Below are positions 63,870 through 64,000 of a stretch of 64,000 bases of DNA, piece after piece. The number at the start of each line of letters is the position of its first letter. Within the stretch, counting starts at the first letter, position 1. The notes beneath the pieces were generated by a model. The model ran no database searches and had not been told where the DNA came from. It saw only the letters and a program-made list of their open reading frames with translations. This stretch comes from Citrobacter freundii. GTDB taxonomy: Bacteria; Bacteroidota; Bacteroidia; Chitinophagales; Chitinophagaceae. Where the stretch lies: positions 10,744-74,743 of the forward strand of contig QFQQ01000035.1 of assembly GCA_003243445.1 (NCBI GenBank), in the 5' to 3' direction. The position numbers and the translations under genes were made by a program.

Positions 63870-64000
63870 GGCGTAAGGTTCCCGCGGATTTCGCAGATTT
63901 GTCTTTCCTGCTATCGAAATGTCATTTTATAAAGGGAAAGTTTCCGTATCAGTATGCGCGGATTACGCAGATGACAGTCTGTTATCAGCAACTAATCTGC
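63870..64000. repeat. ATCTGCG-type palindrome (copy 5), cut by window end
   Basis: GGCGTAAGGTTCCCGCGGATTTC is the left arm, followed by GCGCGGATTACGCAGAT and AACTAATCTGC at the edge. The right arm would lie beyond 64000. Confidence 0.75.

Noticed and set aside
1..64000. tRNA gene as an island attachment site
   Set aside because: No cloverleaf with a T-loop GTTCGAA-like arm and flanking stems was found in the gaps; short matches lie inside genes.

Overview
The window is chromosomal DNA of a Bacteroidota bacterium, most likely of the Chitinophagaceae. The indications are a SUF operon ending in a SufT/DUF59 gene, a type IX secretion C-terminal sorting domain, LytS/LytTR-type two-component genes, many short-signal lipoproteins, FtsX-type permeases, and promoters of the Bacteroidota form (TTG, 19-20 bp, TAnnTTTG). 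No rRNA, tRNA, CRISPR array or transposase gene was recognised.

Layout. 1-8405: a partial HD-domain protein, a DPP4-like S9 peptidase, a thioredoxin-like protein, a small unknown protein, a MarR regulator with a GNAT enzyme, an OafA-like acyltransferase and an Rrf2 regulator. 8672-14746 (minus strand): sufB-C-D-S-E-T, with two long palindromes sitting inside the operon. 15008-31877: an AT-richer defence and toxin-antitoxin island. Its parts, in order, are an ABC three-component (Lamassu-like) set of nuclease, small middle protein and SMC-like ATPase (15008-18506); a probable type III-like retron of PRTase, winged-helix protein, structured RNA and reverse transcriptase (18536-20945); an XRE regulator; a RadC-like protein; an MntA/HepT pair; HigA-like proteins; DUF3037; a Panacea-like plus DUF488 fusion; an unknown protein; an RloC-like anticodon nuclease candidate; a PIN-GNAT-PUA protein coupled to an ASCH protein; and two tiny paralogous proteins. 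31900-32850 is a G-poor intergenic stretch with phased GGCCAAAA repeats. 32853-45868: an unknown protein with a palindrome embedded in its coding sequence, a giant protein joining 7TM, AraC-type HTH and FtsX permease, a lipoprotein plus papain-like peptidase pair, and several envelope proteins. 45811-64000: GNAT, a LytS/LytTR pair, a large NHL/FN3 secreted protein with a T9SS tail, a zinc metallopeptidase, two S41 peptidases, a three-gene PAS/CHASE3 histidine kinase and receiver cluster, and a TPR protein.

The most unusual feature beyond the genes is a set of long intergenic palindromes. One family (4519-4693, 41411-41636, 49448-49818, 52604-52796) has conserved ends close to CAATGTCGTTTAGTTAAG, unrelated palindromic interiors, and flanking direct repeats of about 10 bp, which looks like mobile hairpin elements with target-site duplications. 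A second group has GGCGTAAGG-like ends and interiors made of ATCTGCG words or of a CCCCCTTCAGGGG-type stem. A small palindrome also sits in frame inside the gene at 32853, and another, flanked by 11-bp direct repeats, interrupts a decayed copy of that gene near 44000.

All assignments come from reading the sequence. No homology search or RNA folding was run. Retron and ABC-3C labels rest on motif and gene order.
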